Notes: generated from the letters alone by a model not told the origin. DNA of 64,000 nt from Gammaproteobacteria bacterium RIFOXYD12_FULL_61_37 (GCA_001801995.1 MGZB01000016.1:62001-126000); one strand, 5' to 3'. Shown: positions 16,768 through 26,247, numbered from the stretch's first letter. Translations and numbers: made by a program.

Positions 16768-19700
16768 TCACGGAAAGGCCGTGCAACGGCCCACAAAACC
16801 CGCCGCGTCCCCCGCCAGCTCCCGCACCATCGCCTCCGGCAGATCGCCACCGCTCTGGGCCAGCGCCAAGGCGCGCGCCAACAGCGCGGCCTGGCCCTGA
16901 TCGAGCAGTCCCCTGGGCAAGATCTCCCCATAGAGCCAGACCCCGGCCCGTTGCGGTTCGGGGGGGGCCGTCTCGCCCGCCAGGGAGGCCGCGGCGGCGA
17001 GGAGGCCGCCGATCAAAAGCTCGACGGCGGGGCCAAGGCAGTTCTGTTGGATGAGCAGGTCGGCGGCCCGAATCTTTTCCCTGGCCTGCCTTAGCAGGGG
17101 CGGTTCGACCTCGACCGGGGGTGCTGCCTCGAACAGGGTGTCGGCCTCGGCAACCGGCGAACCCGCCCCCAGCCGCCCCAGACCCTTGAGAGTACGCGGA
17201 TCGATCAGGGCGACGGGCACGGCATCGGAGAGCCCGTCGGCGGTGCGTTCGTCCTCCTCGCCCACCCGATCCAGCACCACCAGCAGACCCCCACCCGCGC
17301 CGAGTATGCGCTCGATCCGGCAGCCGAAACCCTGTTGCAGCGCGACGATGACCCCGCGCACCGCCTCGGCCCTTTCACCCTTCCAGCGCCGGGCGATCCG
17401 GTCCCTGTCGATCCCGTCTGGGGGTCGCGGGGACTCCACCGGCGAGGCGGCTGCCTCCTCCTTGTTGAGGTCGGCCACCAGCACCTCGACCAGCCTTTTG
17501 GAGACCCCTACCACATCCTCGGTGGCGTCGCCCTCCACCACGTTGTCGAACAGGTTGCGCTTGCCCTCCACCATGTAGAGCACCGACTCCTCGTAGGCCC
17601 CGGCGGCGACCAGAAGGATGATCTGGACCTTGTTGCGCTGCCCCAGGCGATGGATACGGGCGTTGCGCTGTTCCAGCACCGCCGGATTCCAGGGGATATC
17701 GAGGTTGATCAGGACCGAGGCGTTTTGCAGATTGAGTCCGGTGGCGCCCGCGTCGGTGGAGATGAAGACCTGGACGGCGTCGTCGTCGCGGAAGCGGTCC
17801 ATGAGTGCACCGCGCTTATCGGTAGGGATGCCGCCGTGGAGCCGCACGCAGCCCAGGCCGAGGGCGCGCGCCCGTGCCTCCGCCATCTGGGTCATAAGCT
17901 CCCACTGGGAGAAGATCACCGCCTTGAGCCCCGACTGGACGCAAAGCTCGTCCAGCAGGTTGGACAGCTCGTCCAGCTTGGGCGAGCCCTGGGTCTCCTT
18001 GTCCACCAGACCGGCGGCGTCGCAGGCCATGCGCGCGGTCTGCAAGGCGGACATCATGCGGTTCTGTTCGCCGGGGGTTAGGGGGCGGCGCTTGGCGATC
18101 CGGGCGATGTTGCCCGCCGCTGTCAGGGCCGCATTGTGCAGTTCCCACTGGGCCTCGGTCAGCTCCACGTCGATGCGTTGCGTGATGCGGTCCGGCAGTT
18201 GATCCCGCACCAGGCGGCGGTCGCGGCGCAGCATCACCCGTTTCAGCCGCCGGCGCAGCTCCGAGAGGTTGCGGTAACCCAGCACCTTGCCCTTGTCGTC
18301 GGTGACATGGAAATCGACCCGGTAGCGCCAGAGCGGCCCCAGCACATGGGGGTCCACCACCTGCATCAGGCTGTAGAGGTCCTCTAGCCTGTTCTCCAGC
18401 GGGGTACCGCTCAGCACGAAGGCGTAGCGCGAGGGAATCTGTTTCACCGCCGAGGCGATCTTGGTGCGCCAGTTCTTGATCCGTTGCGCCTCGTCCAGGA
18501 TCAGCAGGTCGGGGCGCAGGGTCTCGCCGATCAGGCTCAGGTCGCGCAGGACCAGCTCGTAGTTGAGGATGGTGAAGACCGCTCCGCGCCGGTACTGCAC
18601 CCCGCGCGCCTCGGCGTTGCCCTGGACGATCTGCACCGGGGCATCGGTAAAGCGCTCGACCTCCCGCGCCCACTGGTGCTTGAGCGAGGCGGGGCAGACG
18701 ATCAGGACCCGCTCGGCCCCGGCGTTGTCGCGCAGCCAGACCGAGGCGGCGATGGCCTGGAGGGTCTTGCCCAGCCCCATGTCGTCCGCCAGCAGGGCTC
18801 GGCTGTTGGCGGCAAGAAAGGCCACCCCCTCCATCTGATAGGGATAGAGCCGCGCCCGGACACCGGGGATATGGCCGCCCGTGGCCTGTATCCGGGCACG
18901 GATGCGTTCCGCCTGTAACTCATGGGCCGCCTGCCCCGCCAGACGGCGGGCATAGGCGAGCGCGTCCGCGCCGATGTCGATCGCCTCCTGCCCCTCCAGC
19001 AGGCCGGCCAGGCGCAGGAAGTCCTCCGGCATGCGCAGGCGGAAGCCGCCCGCATCATCAAAGTGGTTATCGAGCAACCGGGACAGTTCCGGATTCGCCG
19101 CGTCCTCCGCGCGATGGAGCCGCACCCCCGGCGCCTCCTCTCCCTCCCAGTCCAGGTAGATATAGGGATGGGGCGGGGCCTGCATCTTCAGGCCGTTGAA
19201 ATTGCGCTGCTTCTGCAACTTGTGCAGCACCGCCTCGATGTGCTTGCAGGTGCCGAGCTGGTTGACCGCGAAGTCGGGGCAACCGCAATAGTTGGCCCGG
19301 CGGACGAGGGAGCGGATGTGCACCTCATAGCGGCGCGGGAAGTGGGTGGCGCTCGACACCGACCAGGCGAGCCAGGGGCCGTAACCCGGCTCGGCGGACA
19401 GGTGCTCCACCCGCACCTCGGACCGGGCGCTCTGGATACGCTCCTTGATGGCACCCTCGTTCGCGCTCATCAGCTCCCGCGACGCGCCCGCCTGGGCCGC
19501 ATAGGCAAAGAGGGCCGCGATACCGTGCCGGCAAAGGGCACCGTCAATCCGGCCACAACCGCATTCGGCCAGGAGATTGCCATCGATGCCGGATCGAATC
19601 TCCAATGCCACCTCCTCCTCCGAGACGGCATCCTCCACCCGCGCCACCAGCAATCCGCCCTCCACCTCCGCCCAGGTCACCCGGTTGGCCTTGAAATCGT

Positions 19701-19806
19701 CCAGCCCCTCCCGCACCCGCTGCTCATCGGCCAGGGCCTGGAGCTGCTCGATGTCGAACACAAAGGGGGCTTGGACCGGCGGGGTTTCTGGGGACGGGCT
19801 ACTCAT
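16768..19806 (-). CDS. SWIM zinc-finger SNF2-family helicase
   Basis: About 1012 residues. Two Cys/His clusters near 82-94 (CGCGRIDGALCRH) and 174-189 (CGCPDFAVNQLGTCKH) are SWIM zinc fingers. The SNF2 ATPase follows: DDMGLGKT near 341-348, DEAQ at 438-441, and a C-terminal helicase block with STDAGATGLNL and the QRNARIHRLGQRNKV motif VI. The last 200 residues are of unknown type. Such proteins are Swi2/Snf2-type translocases of unclear role in bacteria. The frame is open to 20136, but the region above 19806 lacks coding character; an ATG at 19860 is an alternative. Confidence 0.85.
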   Translation of the reverse strand: MSSPSPETPPVQAPFVFDIEQLQALADEQRVREGLDDFKANRVTWAEVEGGLLVARVEDAVSEEEVALEIRSGIDGNLLAECGCGRIDGALCRHGIAALFAYAAQAGASRELMSANEGAIKERIQSARSEVRVEHLSAEPGYGPWLAWSVSSATHFPRRYEVHIRSLVRRANYCGCPDFAVNQLGTCKHIEAVLHKLQKQRNFNGLKMQAPPHPYIYLDWEGEEAPGVRLHRAEDAANPELSRLLDNHFDDAGGFRLRMPEDFLRLAGLLEGQEAIDIGADALAYARRLAGQAAHELQAERIRARIQATGGHIPGVRARLYPYQMEGVAFLAANSRALLADDMGLGKTLQAIAASVWLRDNAGAERVLIVCPASLKHQWAREVERFTDAPVQIVQGNAEARGVQYRRGAVFTILNYELVLRDLSLIGETLRPDLLILDEAQRIKNWRTKIASAVKQIPSRYAFVLSGTPLENRLEDLYSLMQVVDPHVLGPLWRYRVDFHVTDDKGKVLGYRNLSELRRRLKRVMLRRDRRLVRDQLPDRITQRIDVELTEAQWELHNAALTAAGNIARIAKRRPLTPGEQNRMMSALQTARMACDAAGLVDKETQGSPKLDELSNLLDELCVQSGLKAVIFSQWELMTQMAEARARALGLGCVRLHGGIPTDKRGALMDRFRDDDAVQVFISTDAGATGLNLQNASVLINLDIPWNPAVLEQRNARIHRLGQRNKVQIILLVAAGAYEESVLYMVEGKRNLFDNVVEGDATEDVVGVSKRLVEVLVADLNKEEAAASPVESPRPPDGIDRDRIARRWKGERAEAVRGVIVALQQGFGCRIERILGAGGGLLVVLDRVGEEDERTADGLSDAVPVALIDPRTLKGLGRLGAGSPVAEADTLFEAAPPVEVEPPLLRQAREKIRAADLLIQQNCLGPAVELLIGGLLAAAASLAGETAPPEPQRAGVWLYGEILPRGLLDQGQAALLARALALAQSGGDLPEAMVRELAGDAAGFVGRCTAFP

Positions 19807-19965
19807 GGAGGAATCCTCGGCCTTATGGCGGCGGAGCTGGGCTTGAAGCTGGATGCGCATTGTAGGGCGGCCCCCCTGTCGCGGCAAAGCCGGACGCGGC
19901 CATTGCCCCGGCGGCCTCCCCCGGCAATACTTTGCAGACTGAGCCAACGATTGGAGGATGACACC

Positions 19966-20538
19966 ATGGGATTGCCGCAAACCAAACCCCGTTTCGACGC
20001 CGACGCCTACCTCGCCTGGGAGGCCGAACAGCCGGACCGATCCGAATACGTCGCCGGCGAGGTCTTCGCCATGGTCGGAGTGCGGCGGGAACATGCCACC
20101 GTTACCCTGAACATCGGCTCCGCCCTGCGCGAACACCTGCGCGGTTCCCCCTGCCTACCCTTCATCGCCGACATGAAGCTGCGCGTCGCCACCGCCGACG
20201 CCTTTTTCTACCCCGACATCATGGTCAGTTGCGACGCGCGCGACCGCCAGTCTGCCATCCTCTACCTGGAACACCCCAAACTGATCGTCGAGGTCCTCTC
20301 CGAATCCACCGCCGCCCACGACCGTGGCGCCAAGTTCGTCGCCTACCGGCAGATCGCCGACCTGCAAGAATATGCCCTGGTCGACATTGACGACCTCCGC
20401 GTCGAGGTCTTCCGCCGCCAGCCCGGCAACGAATGGTTGTTGCACGACTACGCCGCCGAGCCCGCCTGCCGCTTCGAATCGGTCGGTTTGACGCTGGAAA
20501 TGGAAAGGGTGTTTGAGGATGTAGCTGGGTTGGAGTAG
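19966..20538 (+). CDS. Uma2-family (DUF820) nuclease-like protein
   Basis: 190 residues preceded by GGAGG eight bases before the ATG at 19966. The PD-(D/E)xK-like core is visible: YPDIMVSCD, then HPKLIVEVLSEST and YRQIADLQEYALVD. These proteins are abundant in cyanobacteria and Chromatiales-like bacteria and are predicted restriction-endonuclease-fold enzymes of unknown target. The gene is isolated, divergent from the SNF2 helicase, and directly followed by a toxin remnant. Confidence 0.8.
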   Translation: MGLPQTKPRFDADAYLAWEAEQPDRSEYVAGEVFAMVGVRREHATVTLNIGSALREHLRGSPCLPFIADMKLRVATADAFFYPDIMVSCDARDRQSAILYLEHPKLIVEVLSESTAAHDRGAKFVAYRQIADLQEYALVDIDDLRVEVFRRQPGNEWLLHDYAAEPACRFESVGLTLEMERVFEDVAGLE

Positions 20539-20542
20539 TTTC

Positions 20543-20827
20543 GTGATTGATCCCATTACGCTGCTCCGGCGTGGAAATAACCAATTACCCTCCGGTGTCC
20601 CAAAACGCCTTCAAGATGCCGTGGTTCGAAATCTTCAAATTATGGCCGAGTCAAGCCAACGACTGTCAGACGAGGAAAAGTCAAAGCATCCTGCGATCCC
20701 ATGGCGGGATATCGCTGGCTTTCGCAATATTCTGGTTCATGATTATCTCGGGCTGGATTTAGACATAATCTGGTCAGTGGTTGAGCAAGATCTTCCAAGC
20801 CTTCGTGATGCTCTGAAAGCCTGGTAG
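20543..20827 (+). pseudogene. HepT-like toxin remnant lacking its N-terminal third
   Basis: The last 72 residues (LQDAVVRNLQIMAES ... RNILVHDYLGLD ... LPSLRDALKAW) match HepT/DUF86 RNases and contain the active motif RX4HXY as R61, H66, Y68. Full HepT proteins have about 110-115 residues, with two N-terminal helices that are absent here; the first ~20 codons of this frame show no similarity to them. No MNT nucleotidyltransferase antitoxin partner is nearby. I read it as a 5'-truncated leftover of a HepT-MntA module, joined to the end of the Uma2 gene; a short functional protein is not excluded. Confidence 0.6.
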
Positions 20828-20949
20828 CGAAGCGAGCAGCCTGGATAGAACGCAGTGGAATCCAGGAAATCCGTACGCCATCACCTCGGGCTACTCGCTG
20901 CCCTGTAGGTCGCCCTTCAGGACGACTGTCGGCCTGAAGCCGACCCACA
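20826..20949. repeat. cluster of short palindromic repeats
   Basis: Three imperfect inverted repeats sit together: CCTGGAT...ATCCAGG (20840-20866), a hairpin around GTCGCCCTTCAGGACGAC (20909-20926), and TCGGCCTGAAGCCGACC (20929-20945). The last belongs to the same family as elements at 39278 and 44470. The cluster reaches into the 3' end of hoxW, whose last codons are element-derived. Confidence 0.6.
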
Positions 20950-21414
20950 TCCCATCGTTTCCGTCAAAGCGGCCAACGCAGCCTCCAGATTACCGGCCGC
21001 CTGTTCGGTCAATCCTTCGCCCAATTCGAACCCATAGCCCCGTATGGCCATGACGCAGGCAGGGGGCGGCTCGCCGTAGAGTTTTTGGTAGGCGTGGAGC
21101 AGGGCGCCGGGGGAGAGGGCGTGGCTGCTGTAGCTGACATCCTCCATTGCTGCTACTGGCCCGTAGAGGAAAGGCTCCGGGCCGCTGGCTGCGGCATCGA
21201 TGAATATCACCTGCTCCCGGCCTTGCAGGTCCAGGGCATATTCCACCTGGAGCTGAAAGTCGGTAAGCAGTTCGACGCCGGGCAGCGCCATGGCCTCCAG
21301 CCGTTCGATACAGCGAGGCCCCAGGGCATCGTCGCCCCGGCTGGGATTGCCGATGCCGATGATGAGGGTGGGAGGCAGGTTCATCTTGTCATTTGGCTTG
21401 AGGCTACAAGACAT
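20917..21414 (-). CDS. hoxW: HoxW-like hydrogenase maturation endopeptidase
   Basis: HyaD/HoxW-type protease of about 165 residues that trims the C-terminus of HoxH after nickel insertion. The signature GIGNPSRGDDALG lies at the N-terminus, with metal-binding Glu/Asp residues (FIDAAASG) and His in the SSHALSPG block. The ATG at 21414 has AGGAAC upstream; an internal ATG at 21384 starts closer to the conserved core. It follows hoxH by 22 bp in the same transcript. The last dozen residues (GCGSASGRQSS) are low-complexity and come from a palindromic repeat. Confidence 0.85.
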   Translation of the reverse strand: MSCSLKPNDKMNLPPTLIIGIGNPSRGDDALGPRCIERLEAMALPGVELLTDFQLQVEYALDLQGREQVIFIDAAASGPEPFLYGPVAAMEDVSYSSHALSPGALLHAYQKLYGEPPPACVMAIRGYGFELGEGLTEQAAGNLEAALAALTETMGCGSASGRQSS

Positions 21415-21436
21415 TGTTCCTAAAGCCTCATCTCCC

Positions 21437-22936
21437 TCAACAAATGCCCTGGCTCTCGCGGACCAAGCTATCCACTGGCGTCCCCTCGGCATCCAGCAGT
21501 TCCACGATCAGGGGCATCTTGCCCAGGGCGTGGGTGGCGCAGGATAGGCAGGGGTCGAAGGCGCGGATGGCGACCTCGATGTGGTTAAGCAGGCCCTCGG
21601 TGAGTTTCCTGCCATCCAGGTATTGGCGGGCCACCTGGCGGATGGCCTCGTTCATGGCCTGGTTGTTGTGGGTGGTGGAGACGATGAGGTTGCAGCGGGT
21701 GATGAGGTCGTCCCCGTCCACCCGGTAGTGGTGAATCAGGGTCCCGCGCGGGGCCTCGATGACGCCCACGCCTCGCTCCTGGCGTTCGCCCTGGACCAGC
21801 AGCTCATCCCCCGAAAGGTCGTCGTCGTGCAGCAGTTCCTTGATGGCCTCGGCGCTGTGCAGCATCTCGATCATGCGCGCCCAGTGGGTGCCTAGGGTCG
21901 CCCCGGCGGCGCGGCCGGCGTCGTAGGCCAGGAAGTCGCGCCGCTCGTGGTCGGCAAAGGGGGTGGGGATGAAGTCGCACTGGGCGACGCGAGTAAGCGG
22001 CCCCACTCGGTACCAGCCCTGCTCCGGCCCCAGCTCCCGCAGGTAGGGGAACTTCATGTAGGACCAGGGCTTCACTTCTTCCAGGATTTTTTCCCAGTAG
22101 TGGTCGTAGTTGACGTGATCGAACAGGGTCTCGCCGCTCTTGTCGCGGGCGCGCAGGCCGCCGTGGTAAAGATCCATGGCCCCGTCGGCGCGGATCAGCG
22201 ACAGCCCGTGGGCCTCGAAACGGCCGAAGTTGTTGTAAAGCTCCCTGTTCTGTTCGAACAACTGCCGCGCCAACTGCACGGCATCGCGGCACCAGGCGAT
22301 GATCTGATAGATATCCTTGAGCAGGAAATCGCGTTCTTCCCTCGAAAGGTTCTTGTTGACGCCACCGGGTACCGAGCCCGTGCCATGGACCCGCTTGCCG
22401 GCGGTGAGGCGGATCACCTCCTGGCCGAATTTGCGCAGCAGCACCCCCTGCTTGGCGACCTCGGGATATGCGGCGATGACGCCAACGATATTGCGCTTGG
22501 CTACCTCCGAATCGAAGCCGAACAGCAGGTCCGGCGAGGAGAGGTGGAAAAAGTGCAGGGCATGGGACTGGAGCATCTGGCCATAGTGCATGAGCCGACG
22601 CAGCTTCTCGGCCGTGGGGGTGATCTGTATGGCGCCGACGATCTGGTCCATGGCCTTAGAGGCCGCCAAGTGATGGGAGACCGGACAGATGCCACAGAGG
22701 CGCTGCACCATCACCGGGGCCTCCCAATAAGGCCGGCCCTGGATGAATTTTTCGAAACCCCGGAACTCGACGATGTGCAGCCGCGCCTGCTGGATACGGT
22801 CATCCGCATCCAGCAACAGGGTCACCTTGCCGTGACCCTCCACCCGCGACAGGGGCTCGATGGCCACGCGGCGCAGGTTCTCGGGATGCCGGGCGTTTTC
22901 CAGATCGTTGCTCATGGGGTAGACAGCCTCAGTCAT
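21437..22936 (-). CDS. hoxH: HoxH, large subunit of bidirectional [NiFe] hydrogenase
   Basis: 499 residues. Nickel ligands are in RLCGICPVSHH near the N-terminus and DPCLSCATH near the C-terminus; the latter is followed by a 29-residue tail (LGKMP... to the end) that HoxW would remove. This is group 3d, NAD-linked hydrogenase, cytoplasmic. It overlaps hoxY by eight bases. It oxidises H2 with electrons passing through HoxY to the HoxFU diaphorase. Confidence 0.95.
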   Translation of the reverse strand: MTEAVYPMSNDLENARHPENLRRVAIEPLSRVEGHGKVTLLLDADDRIQQARLHIVEFRGFEKFIQGRPYWEAPVMVQRLCGICPVSHHLAASKAMDQIVGAIQITPTAEKLRRLMHYGQMLQSHALHFFHLSSPDLLFGFDSEVAKRNIVGVIAAYPEVAKQGVLLRKFGQEVIRLTAGKRVHGTGSVPGGVNKNLSREERDFLLKDIYQIIAWCRDAVQLARQLFEQNRELYNNFGRFEAHGLSLIRADGAMDLYHGGLRARDKSGETLFDHVNYDHYWEKILEEVKPWSYMKFPYLRELGPEQGWYRVGPLTRVAQCDFIPTPFADHERRDFLAYDAGRAAGATLGTHWARMIEMLHSAEAIKELLHDDDLSGDELLVQGERQERGVGVIEAPRGTLIHHYRVDGDDLITRCNLIVSTTHNNQAMNEAIRQVARQYLDGRKLTEGLLNHIEVAIRAFDPCLSCATHALGKMPLIVELLDAEGTPVDSLVRESQGIC

Positions 22937-23480
22937 AGGAAATCAAACCATGCCCCAGTTTGGGCGAGCGCCCGGCAAGCAGATCGGTGAGAAATTTCCA
23001 GATGGCATCCCCCGAGGGCGGGCAGCCGGGAACGAAATAGTCCACCTTCACCACCTCGTGGATGGGGTGGACCTTGTCCAAAGGCAGGGGTAGTTCCGGG
23101 TCGTTGGGTATTCCGCCCCTGGAGAGGCTGGCCTCGGTCACATAGACCTCTTGCAGGCAGTCGGCCAGATCGAGGTGGTTGCGCTGGGCGGGCAGGCCGC
23201 CGGTAGCGGCACAGGCGCCCAAAGCCACCAGCAGCTTGCAGTTCTTGCGGAATTCACGCAGCACATGGACGTTCTCAGCGTTGCAGACCCCACCCTCCAC
23301 CAGCCCGATGTCGCAGGGGCCGCAATGTTTGATGTCGGTCAGGGGAGTGCGGTCGAATTCGATGAAGGGCAGCAGTTCCAGCAGCCGCTCGTCGATATCC
23401 AGAAAGGACATGTGGCAGCCAAAACAGCCCGCCAGCGAGGTAGTGGCGAGGCGCAGTTTTTTCTCGACGGGTTCGCTCAT
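22929..23480 (-). CDS. hoxY: HoxY, small subunit of bidirectional [NiFe] hydrogenase
   Basis: 183 residues carrying the proximal [4Fe-4S] cluster ligands: Cys in GCFGCHMS, CNAEN, GACAATGG and PGCPPSG. No Tat signal, as expected for a cytoplasmic group 3d enzyme. It forms the hydrogenase module with HoxH and overlaps hoxU by four bases. Confidence 0.93.
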   Translation of the reverse strand: MSEPVEKKLRLATTSLAGCFGCHMSFLDIDERLLELLPFIEFDRTPLTDIKHCGPCDIGLVEGGVCNAENVHVLREFRKNCKLLVALGACAATGGLPAQRNHLDLADCLQEVYVTEASLSRGGIPNDPELPLPLDKVHPIHEVVKVDYFVPGCPPSGDAIWKFLTDLLAGRSPKLGHGLISYD

Positions 23481-24223
23481 TGGGTCTCCTGGATGGCGGT
23501 GGCCGCTGGCGGCCGGGGTGCATCCTCCAGTGCCTGGGCGCTGATGGGACGCTCGTCATACCGGCGCTTGCCGATAGGCACGGCGAAACCCACCCGTTTT
23601 TTCAAAATGACTCCGACAGGACAGACGGCCACGGACTTATCGGTCGCAGCAATGCCGGTATCCGCCAGACGGCCGCTGGCCGCGTTGACGATGAGATGCT
23701 TGCCGATGCCACGCCCCGAGAGGGAGAAGATGTTCTTACCATCCACCTCAGCGGAGGCCCTCACGCAAAGCTCACAGAGAATGCAGCGATTAAAGTCGAG
23801 CAGCAGGCTGGGGTGGGAGGCATCCACCGGACGGTCCGGAAAGAAATGACGGAAACCGGCATGGGTCAAGCCCAGGTCGTAGCCCAGGGCCTGCAAGGCG
23901 CAGTTGCCGCTCTTCTCGCAGGAGGGGCAGAAATGGTTGCCCTCGGCGAACAACATCTGCACCAGGGTGCGCCGGAGCTGGTTCATCTCTTCAGTAGCGC
24001 TATCCACTTCCAGACCGGCTCGGGCCGGCAGGGTGCAGGAGGCGTGTGTACGCCCACCCGACTTCACCGTGCAGACCTTGCAACTGCCGTGGGGCTTGAA
24101 CTCCGGGTGGTAGCAAAGGTGGGGGATATAGCGCCCAGCGCTCAGCGCCGCCTGCAAGACGGTTTGCCCAGGAATGAAAGGGACCTCTTCCCCATCCAGA
24201 AGAAACTCTTGTCGCTCGCTCAT
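23477..24223 (-). CDS. hoxU: HoxU, diaphorase Fe-S subunit
   Basis: 248 residues, NuoG N-terminal-like. It has a [2Fe-2S] ferredoxin domain (PHLCYHPEFKPHGSCKVC then CTLPA), the His-Cys ligand block HFCPSCEKSGNCALQ and the CILCELCVR [4Fe-4S] motif. The frame is open to 24526, but the ATG at 24223 overlaps the hoxF stop as ATGA. It carries electrons between HoxF and HoxY. Confidence 0.92.
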   Translation of the reverse strand: MSERQEFLLDGEEVPFIPGQTVLQAALSAGRYIPHLCYHPEFKPHGSCKVCTVKSGGRTHASCTLPARAGLEVDSATEEMNQLRRTLVQMLFAEGNHFCPSCEKSGNCALQALGYDLGLTHAGFRHFFPDRPVDASHPSLLLDFNRCILCELCVRASAEVDGKNIFSLSGRGIGKHLIVNAASGRLADTGIAATDKSVAVCPVGVILKKRVGFAVPIGKRRYDERPISAQALEDAPRPPAATAIQETQ

Positions 24224-26013
24224 GCCTCGGTCTCCAAATGGGCGCCGGCATCGTCCCGGCCCGTCATGCGCCGGGCTCTTGCCAGGGCGCCGTCCAGATC
24301 GAAGGCCGGCTCGAATTCCAGGGACTTCAACCGCCTTTCGTAAGTAGGACGGAATTTCTTCAGGGTATCCAGCGTGGAATTGCAGGCAGCCGATCCCAGC
24401 CCGCAGTGGGCCGCCTGGTTCAGCACCCGGTCCAGCGCCTCGATCTCTCCAAGATCGCATGCCGTGCCGTGGCCTGCCGCAATCTTCTCCATGGCCCCCT
24501 TGAGCATGGAGGTCCCCACCCGGCAAGGAGTACAGAAACCGCAGGACTCATGGGCGAAGAACTCGACAAAGTTGCGAGCCACCTCGAACATGTCCCGCTC
24601 CTGGCCGAAGATCATGAAGGAGCCGGCGGTCGGCAAATCCTCGAAGGCGATCCGGCGGCCGAATTCAGTCGCATCGATGCAGCGGCCCGAGGGACCGCTC
24701 ACCTGCACCGCTTGGGCATCTTCGGCGCCGCAGTCTGCCAGGATCTGGCGAATGGAGGTGCCGAAGGGGTATTCGTAGATGCCCGGCTTTGCGCAATCTC
24801 CGGAAATAGACAGCAGCTTGGTTCCGGCAGATTTGGGGGTGCCGATGGAGCGATACCAGTCGCCGCCCTTGTGGGTGATCAGGGCCGCCGCGCAAAAAGT
24901 CTCGACGTTGTTGACCGTGGTGGGCCGTTGCAGATAGCCCTGGGTGACCGGATAGGGCGGCCGGTTGCGGGGGATGCCTCGCTTACCTTCCAGGGACTCG
25001 ATCAGGGCCGACTCCTCGCCGCAGACATAGGCCCCGGCGCCCAGATGAATTTCGATATCGAAATCGAAGCCCTGGCGGCCAAGGATATTTCTGCCCAGCA
25101 ACCCTTCGGCGCGCCTGCGGTTAAGGACCTCCCGGAGCGGCTCCAGCAGGTAGCGGTATTCGCCGCGCAGGTAGAGAAAACCCTCGGCGGCGCCGATGGC
25201 ATAAGCGCAAAGGGTCATGCCCTCGAATACCAGGTCCGCGTAGCGGCTAAGAAGAACCCGGTCCTTGAAGGTACCGGGCTCGCCCTCGTCGGCGTTGCAG
25301 ACCACATAGCGCTGATCGCCCGGCGCGTTGCGGCAGGCTTCCCATTTGAGCCCTGTGGCGAAACCCGCCCCGCCCCGGCCGCGCAGACCCGAGGCCTTCA
25401 CTTGCTCCAGCAGAGAAACAGGGTCTCGCTGCGACGCCACGCGCAGGGCCTCACCGGGCTTGAGGCCGCTGCCCAGAAGAATGCCGGCGCGGCGGATGTG
25501 GTCCTGGATCACAAAAAAATCGGACGGCCATTGCTCGACCGGCCGCCGCCCCAGGATCAATTCGGCGATCTGATCCAGTCGCTCCCGCGTAACGCCAGGG
25601 ATGGCCCAGCCATTCACCAGCAGCCCCGGACCTTGATCACACAAACCGGTGCAGGAGGTGGTGTCCACGGATACCAGTCCCTCCTCGGAGACACGCCCCT
25701 TCTCCAACAGAAGCCGGCCGCAAAGGTAATCCAGCAGCGCCTCGCTGCCCTGCATGCGATCGGTGATGTTGTCGGAAAAAAGGACGCGATAGCGGCAAGG
25801 GCCGCCGGTATGGAGAAAACTGTAGAAATCTGCGACCCCTCTCACCTGCGACCCCGGCAGGCCGAGCCAGTCAGCCAAATCGGCAATCATTTCAGGCGCG
25901 ATCCAGCCCTTCGACTCTTGGACCTCTCGCAGCATTTGCAGCAGACGGACAGGATTGCGTCCATGACGCTGAACCAGGGTGTTCAGCAACAACTTCCAAC
26001 TCAGCTCAACCAT
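24220..26013 (-). CDS. hoxF: HoxF, NAD- and FMN-binding diaphorase subunit
   Basis: About 597 residues. The first ~150 residues are a NuoE-like thioredoxin-fold domain with a [2Fe-2S] motif (DTTSCTGLCDQGPG), and the rest is NuoF-like: FMN/NADH-binding glycine-rich GLRGRGGAGFATGLKW, NADEGEPGTFKDR, and the C-terminal [4Fe-4S] ligands in SCGFCTPCRVG. No separate hoxE is present, as in Ralstonia-type SH enzymes. The ATG at 26013 has GAGG six bases upstream and is preferred over the GTG at 26034. First gene of the hox operon. Confidence 0.93.
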   Translation of the reverse strand: MVELSWKLLLNTLVQRHGRNPVRLLQMLREVQESKGWIAPEMIADLADWLGLPGSQVRGVADFYSFLHTGGPCRYRVLFSDNITDRMQGSEALLDYLCGRLLLEKGRVSEEGLVSVDTTSCTGLCDQGPGLLVNGWAIPGVTRERLDQIAELILGRRPVEQWPSDFFVIQDHIRRAGILLGSGLKPGEALRVASQRDPVSLLEQVKASGLRGRGGAGFATGLKWEACRNAPGDQRYVVCNADEGEPGTFKDRVLLSRYADLVFEGMTLCAYAIGAAEGFLYLRGEYRYLLEPLREVLNRRRAEGLLGRNILGRQGFDFDIEIHLGAGAYVCGEESALIESLEGKRGIPRNRPPYPVTQGYLQRPTTVNNVETFCAAALITHKGGDWYRSIGTPKSAGTKLLSISGDCAKPGIYEYPFGTSIRQILADCGAEDAQAVQVSGPSGRCIDATEFGRRIAFEDLPTAGSFMIFGQERDMFEVARNFVEFFAHESCGFCTPCRVGTSMLKGAMEKIAAGHGTACDLGEIEALDRVLNQAAHCGLGSAACNSTLDTLKKFRPTYERRLKSLEFEPAFDLDGALARARRMTGRDDAGAHLETEA

Positions 26014-26247
26014 TTCGGCCCTCGCTCGATTCACTTCCTCTGCCTCCAGGCGCCTTCCTCAGGTCAGTCTAGCATGGCAAATCCAGCATGAACGGCCGAA
26101 ACCTTGGCCGCAGCCAGGCTGGCCACTCCAGCGCGCATGCCTCTAGTACAGAACTCGATTGCATCAATTAACCTCAAAACTGGACAAGTTCAAAACAATT
26201 CAGCAGAATCGGCATAAAGTAAATTATCAATGTCCTGTTACTGAATC
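26014..26247. other. divergent intergenic region hoxF / aroQ
   Basis: 234 bp that must hold promoters for the hox operon (minus) and the aroQ-accBC run (plus). I see no clear FNR-type box, sigma-54 element or sigma-70 pair here. The part next to aroQ (about 26161-26235) is notably AT-rich against its surroundings. Confidence 0.5.
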
